A DNA stretch of 16,235 bases from DAIDKA01 sp035485475 (GTDB lineage: Bacteria > Pseudomonadota > Gammaproteobacteria > Steroidobacterales > Steroidobacteraceae), in NCBI GenBank assembly GCA_035485475.1, contig DATHOA010000044.1:1-16235 (forward strand), read 5' to 3'. Both the position numbers and the translations under genes were made by a program. Numbering within the stretch: the first letter of the stretch is position 1; each line of letters begins with the position of its first letter. Positions 13,130-16,235 of this stretch are shown here, piece by piece. Below the pieces are notes generated by a model, which searched no databases, was not told where the DNA came from, and worked only from the letters and a program-made list of their open reading frames with translations.

Positions 13130-15289
13130 CTAGAAAGGACTGTGCGCGCCCGGGAAGTCGAAGAAGTCGAACAGATCGTCCAGCGCCGGGGTATTCAGCG
13201 GTACGTACGGATTCCCCGGCAAGCTCACCGGGTTCGGGAAGTTGTCACGGCTGCGGTTGGTCACCGGCCGCAGACCCCAATTGCGCTCGATGAACTTGAG
13301 GATGGAGACGTGATCGGCGTATCGGTGCGAGATGTAGCCGGCAGCCTTCAGGTACGGGGCCACGACCAGCAACGGGATGCGTGTGCCATCACCGAAGAAG
13401 TCAACGGGTTGTACGTAACCTGAGTCGTAGTAGCCGCCACCCTCATCGAAGGTGATGAAGATCGCGGTGTCTCCCGCGTACTGTGAGCTGCGCACCAGAT
13501 CGACAATCTTCTTACTGAAGCCTTCGAACAGGTCCAACTTCGAGGAGGCCGGGTGGCCGTCGACCAAACCGCTGGGCTTCACGAATGACACCGCGGGCAG
13601 ATTGCCGCCCGAGATGTCGGCATACAGGCTGGTGGAGTCCTGGATGTGCGCCGCCACCAGGTCCGGGTGCGTCATGATGGAAGTGTCGTACTGGAACGGG
13701 TTGCAGATCGTGCAGTACGTATCAGGCAACTGCCCCTTGGCGGGATTGTTCATCTCGTAAGGGTCGGTCTGATAGACATTCCACTGGTCGCCGTAGTACT
13801 TCCAGGAAATATTCGCCTCCAGCAGGCTGTCACCGATACTGGGCACCGAAGACGGCGGTACGGTGAACGGTGTGTTGGCCGGGTTCGTGTCCGTGAAGGC
13901 GTTCTGGAAGCCGGCGTTCTGGCCGCCCACCACTTTCGGCTCATAGCCCGGGTTGTAATTGTTCAGCAGGTAGTAGTGGCCCGATTCGCAACGCGGTTCC
14001 ACACGCTGGAACTGCAGATACTCCAGCACCGGGCCGACGCCCGGCTGGGACCGGTCCGCGCAGTTGCTGTAGGAGCCCCCGCCAAAGGGCATGGCGCCGA
14101 GACCACCGTAACCGTCTTCGGAATACCAATTGTTGGTGCCCTTGGCCGGATTGGGGTTTTCCACTTCACTCAGACCGGTCGCGCTGACCGGGGGCACCGC
14201 CGGCTTGCCGCTGTTGTTGAACCAGATCATGTCGCCGTGACCCAGCATGATGTGATTCGCGCCCGTGCCGCCGTTGACGGACTGGTGAAAGTTATCGCTC
14301 ATGGCGTACTGATCCGCCAGTGACTTGAAGTACGGCACGTCCCCGTTCTGGACATTGTAGAAACCCAGAGCAGTGGAGCCTTCGCCGGTGGTCACCGGGG
14401 CGGGACTCTCGCCGGTGGTGTAGTTGGTGGCGAAGTTGGCGGGCTGGGTCGTGCCATCGGTGCCCGCACCGACGGTGGTTTCCACCCACGAAAACAGTTT
14501 GGCGTCACAGCCGGACGGGTTCTCCCAGGAGGCATGGAAAACGCTGCAGTCCAGCTGCTGCCACATCTGGTAGAAGCGGTGTACGGGGCTCGCCGCATAG
14601 TCGGTGTACTGGAAGCTCGGGCCGGTCAGCTGGAACGGACCGGGCAGCAGATTGTTGTTCTGGACGCTGCGACCAGCCCACTGAATGCGCGTATCCGGCA
14701 CGCCGGCCACCAGACCGGTGCCGCCCGAGGCCAGGGAGGCGTAGTAGCTGGCATCCGGCAGACCCGTTTCGACAGCTTCAGCCAACCCCGTGCAGGAGGA
14801 GAAAGGAGCGCCCTGAAAACCGCAGAATCCCGTGAGGTTGGCCTGCGCGCCCTGCGGACCGCCGGCCAGCGGATTGGGCAGCACACCGAAGGGACGCTGC
14901 TGCGGCGGGCTCAACAGGAACGCATCGGGCGCCTTGTCGGTTGCCTGGTTCTGCTGCGCCTTGTCAAAGTTCCAACCGGGTACTGCGTTGTTGTTTGCAT
15001 CGAGCGCAATGATGCCCTCGCTCAACAGGTTGTGAACCTGCTGGGGCCGGCCCTGAACCTGCTTGGGTTGATAGGTGGCGAACACGTGGTCGAAGCTGCG
15101 GTTCTCGCCGATGATGACGATCACATGCTTGATGGGCGAAGCCGTATGACCCAGCGTGCCGGGACTCGGCAGGTCAAGATCGGAAGTGGCGGCCAACACC
15201 GGCCCCACCGACAGCTGCAGCACGGCCAGCGACAGCCCTGCCACGCGCAGCGCGCTCAGGGTATGCGAGACGAATCCACGGACGTTCAT
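13130..15289 (-). CDS. exported phosphoesterase, phospholipase C / acid phosphatase family
   Basis: The 719-residue protein belongs to the PF04185 phosphoesterase family, whose members hydrolyse phospholipid or other phosphate esters outside the cytoplasm. The start is ATG 15289, with GGGAGG seven bases upstream. An in-frame upstream ATG would add ten residues without a good binding site. The signal peptide has Arg4 and Arg15, a core (VAGLSLAVLQLSVG) and VLA at about 31-33. The metal/nucleophile region is HVIVIIGENRSFDHVF (55-70). The further family motifs are GGTGANHIMLGHGD with Asn345-His346, FITFDEGGGYYD with Asp615-Glu616, and RIPLLVVAPY, then ADHVSILKFIERNWGL. No Tat pair is visible, unlike many PlcN-type enzymes, so Sec export is more likely. 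Several Cys pairs would suit an oxidising compartment. The substrate cannot be decided from sequence. Confidence 0.92.
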   Translation of the reverse strand: MNVRGFVSHTLSALRVAGLSLAVLQLSVGPVLAATSDLDLPSPGTLGHTASPIKHVIVIIGENRSFDHVFATYQPKQVQGRPQQVHNLLSEGIIALDANNNAVPGWNFDKAQQNQATDKAPDAFLLSPPQQRPFGVLPNPLAGGPQGAQANLTGFCGFQGAPFSSCTGLAEAVETGLPDASYYASLASGGTGLVAGVPDTRIQWAGRSVQNNNLLPGPFQLTGPSFQYTDYAASPVHRFYQMWQQLDCSVFHASWENPSGCDAKLFSWVETTVGAGTDGTTQPANFATNYTTGESPAPVTTGEGSTALGFYNVQNGDVPYFKSLADQYAMSDNFHQSVNGGTGANHIMLGHGDMIWFNNSGKPAVPPVSATGLSEVENPNPAKGTNNWYSEDGYGGLGAMPFGGGSYSNCADRSQPGVGPVLEYLQFQRVEPRCESGHYYLLNNYNPGYEPKVVGGQNAGFQNAFTDTNPANTPFTVPPSSVPSIGDSLLEANISWKYYGDQWNVYQTDPYEMNNPAKGQLPDTYCTICNPFQYDTSIMTHPDLVAAHIQDSTSLYADISGGNLPAVSFVKPSGLVDGHPASSKLDLFEGFSKKIVDLVRSSQYAGDTAIFITFDEGGGYYDSGYVQPVDFFGDGTRIPLLVVAPYLKAAGYISHRYADHVSILKFIERNWGLRPVTNRSRDNFPNPVSLPGNPYVPLNTPALDDLFDFFDFPGAHSPF

Positions 15290-15307
15290 GCAACACCTCC
15301 CAGTGAA

Positions 15308-15332
15308 TGCTGCGCGCAAGCGGCGCGCAGCA
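15308..15332 (-). promoter_or_regulatory. hairpin in the leader of the phosphoesterase gene
   Basis: TGCTGCGCGC (15332-15323) and GCGCGCAGCA (15317-15308) on the leftward strand are perfect ten-base complements with a five-base loop. The stem ends 18 bases before the start codon, just upstream of GGGAGG. There is no following U-tract. It could be a terminator remnant for the upstream gene, an mRNA stabiliser or a translation-control element. Confidence 0.4.
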
Positions 15333-15391
15333 AGGGTGGCCGGTGCGCATTGCAGCCGAATGAACGTTCCTTTAAAGCGCGCAGGTAGACG

Positions 15392-15694
15392 CTAGCGCGT
15401 CCGGGCACTGCGCAGTGGGTTGGCGTTGCGTGCCGCCTGATCGCTTTCGTAGGACGGCAGTGCGGCGGGATCCGGCGGCGGCACCGGGGCATCCGGTTCG
15501 GGCCCGTTGACAGTGGGGAAGCCCAAGCTGGGCGTTGGCGTCGCTGCGCGAGCCGGTACGACGGGCCGGACGACCCGTAGCGGTAGCCCCGCAGTGCGCC
15601 CCTGTCCAAATCCTTGATCTGGCCGCCCGATGACAGCCATTGTCGCCGCGAAGGCGGCCAGGGCAATCCCCGGAAGCACGAATCTGGCACGCAT
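15392..15694 (-). CDS. small proline-rich exported or membrane-anchored protein
   Basis: The start at ATG 15694 gives a 100-residue protein with MRARF followed by a hydrophobic stretch (VLPGIALAAFAATMAVIG), which is a signal peptide or N-terminal anchor. The remainder is low in complexity and rich in Pro, Ala and Arg (for example PEPDAPVPPPDPAALPSYES), with no recognised domain and no Cys. A longer frame extends upstream but overlaps the opposite-strand epimerase gene and lacks a signal. The ribosome binding site is weak (GGGGAC region). The gene precedes the phosphoesterase gene by 102 bases on the same strand and may share its transcript. Whether the product has any role with the phosphoesterase is unknown. 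Confidence 0.5.
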   Translation of the reverse strand: MRARFVLPGIALAAFAATMAVIGRPDQGFGQGRTAGLPLRVVRPVVPARAATPTPSLGFPTVNGPEPDAPVPPPDPAALPSYESDQAARNANPLRSARTR

Positions 15695-15830
15695 GCTGGA
15701 AGTCCCCGGCGCAACCGAATGTCGATCGGTATGTTGGGCGCTCAGTGTGACGCCTCGTTGACGGTGCCGACGCCGCGCGGCACTGTACTGATGTTTGAGG
15801 GGTGATTCATAACCAAGGTAGTGCGCAGCA
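15695..15830. promoter_or_regulatory. divergent promoter region
   Basis: These 136 bases separate the leftward proline-rich protein/phosphoesterase genes from the rightward epimerase gene, so promoters for both are expected. I see no clear -35/-10 pair, inverted repeat or RNA gene. The nearest purine-rich motif to the epimerase start is AAGG about 12 bases upstream, which is a weak ribosome binding site. Confidence 0.3.
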
Positions 15831-16235
15831 ATGCCACAGCAACTCTTACCAAGACTCTTACCAAGAAGGCAATTCATCGGTTCAGCGGCGGCCGCCGTGC
15901 TGTGGGCCCATGCCGAGGCAAAAATCCCTTCCGGCGGTCCGCCACTACGCCTGCTGATCCTCGGCGGCACTCAGTTCATAGGCGTACACATGACGCAGCT
16001 TGCGCTGCAGCGCGGTCATCACGTCACCCTTTTCAACCGCGGCAAGTCGAACCCCACCGTCTTTCCGGAAGTCGAAAAGCTACGCGGCGATCGCAATGGC
16101 CAGCTCGACGCGCTGCGGGGCCGCAGCTGGGACGCCGTGATCGACGACTCAGGATACGTGCCGAGGCATGTGCGCCTTTCCGCAGAGCTGCTCGCTGCGC
16201 ACGTGCAGCGTTATCTCTACATTTCGTCGATATCG
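15831..16235 (+). CDS. Tat-exported NAD-dependent epimerase/dehydratase-like protein, N-terminal part
   Basis: The frame is open from ATG 15831 to the window edge (135 residues), so the C-terminus is missing. The N-terminus has a twin-arginine motif (LPRRQFIGS, Arg pair at 12-13), a short hydrophobic segment (AAAAVLWA) and a likely AEA cleavage site at about residue 29. The Rossmann start follows: LRLLILGGTQFIGVHM, carrying the GGTxFIG nucleotide-binding motif. Then come a second strand with HHVTLFNRGKS, and WDAVIDDSGYVP and RYLYISSIS. This is the extended-SDR epimerase branch that includes Tat-exported members. Those enzymes act on nucleotide sugars or similar substrates, but the substrate here is unknown. 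Just before the Arg pair the peptide repeats LLPR twice because of a 12-base tandem duplication (15843-15866). Confidence 0.85.
   Translation, partial: MPQQLLPRLLPRRQFIGSAAAAVLWAHAEAKIPSGGPPLRLLILGGTQFIGVHMTQLALQRGHHVTLFNRGKSNPTVFPEVEKLRGDRNGQLDALRGRSWDAVIDDSGYVPRHVRLSAELLAAHVQRYLYISSIS
15843..15866 (+). repeat. 12-base perfect tandem duplication in the Tat signal sequence
   Basis: CTCTTACCAAGA occurs twice in direct succession, encoding LLPR-LLPR immediately before the twin-arginine motif. The duplication keeps the reading frame and only lengthens the n-region of the signal peptide. It looks like a recent slippage or duplication event. Confidence 0.9.

Noticed and set aside
15695..15970. 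N-terminal extension of the proline-rich protein on the minus strand
   Set aside because: It overlaps the Tat epimerase gene, whose Rossmann motif is unmistakable, and the extension lacks a signal or domain.

Overview
The window (about 16.2 kb, high GC) is chromosomal DNA of a Gram-negative bacterium. Outer-membrane OmpA-type and lipoprotein genes, Sec and Tat signal peptides, an Amt channel and a PP2C-kinase fusion of the kind found in Pseudomonadota support this. A soil or freshwater gammaproteobacterium is my best guess, but nothing here fixes the genus. There are no rRNA or tRNA genes, CRISPR arrays, insertion sequences or phage genes, and no gap between genes exceeds 300 bases.

Region 1 (1-2314) holds small, envelope-related genes around a divergent promoter region. 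Leftward are a 26-residue membrane microprotein, a four-helix membrane protein and the start of an AI-2E-type transporter. Rightward are an 80-residue charged soluble protein, a 46-residue single-helix protein overlapping it by ATGA, and a 72-residue two-helix protein whose ribosome binding site lies in a hairpin. Region 2 (2345-4091) has a divergent pair of exported proteins: a YajG-like periplasmic protein and a lipoprotein with an unclear start.

Region 3 (4198-7791) is built around nitrogen and signalling. An ammonium channel gene (amt) runs left. Divergent from it, a small secreted protein is joined by a TTGA stop/start overlap to a 568-residue membrane-anchored protein that fuses a PP2C phosphatase to a Ser/Thr kinase. 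The shared region carries several nested inverted repeats. Region 4 (7823-10970) is a two-gene operon: a lipoprotein with three Ig-like repeats and a C-terminal ice-binding-like (DUF3494) domain, then an OmpA-like porin with two runs of 13 prolines.

Region 5 (11174-12939) is a GTGA-coupled pair, a Tat-exported aldo-keto reductase and a short-chain dehydrogenase. Region 6 (13130-15694) is an exported phosphoesterase (phospholipase C/acid phosphatase family) with a small proline-rich protein gene upstream. Region 7 (15831 to the end) is the start of a Tat-exported NAD-dependent epimerase-like protein whose signal peptide contains a 12-bp tandem duplication.

The most interesting places are the secreted-protein/phosphatase-kinase pair next to amt, the ice-binding-like lipoprotein plus OmpA operon, and the unannotated-scale microprotein genes in region 1.
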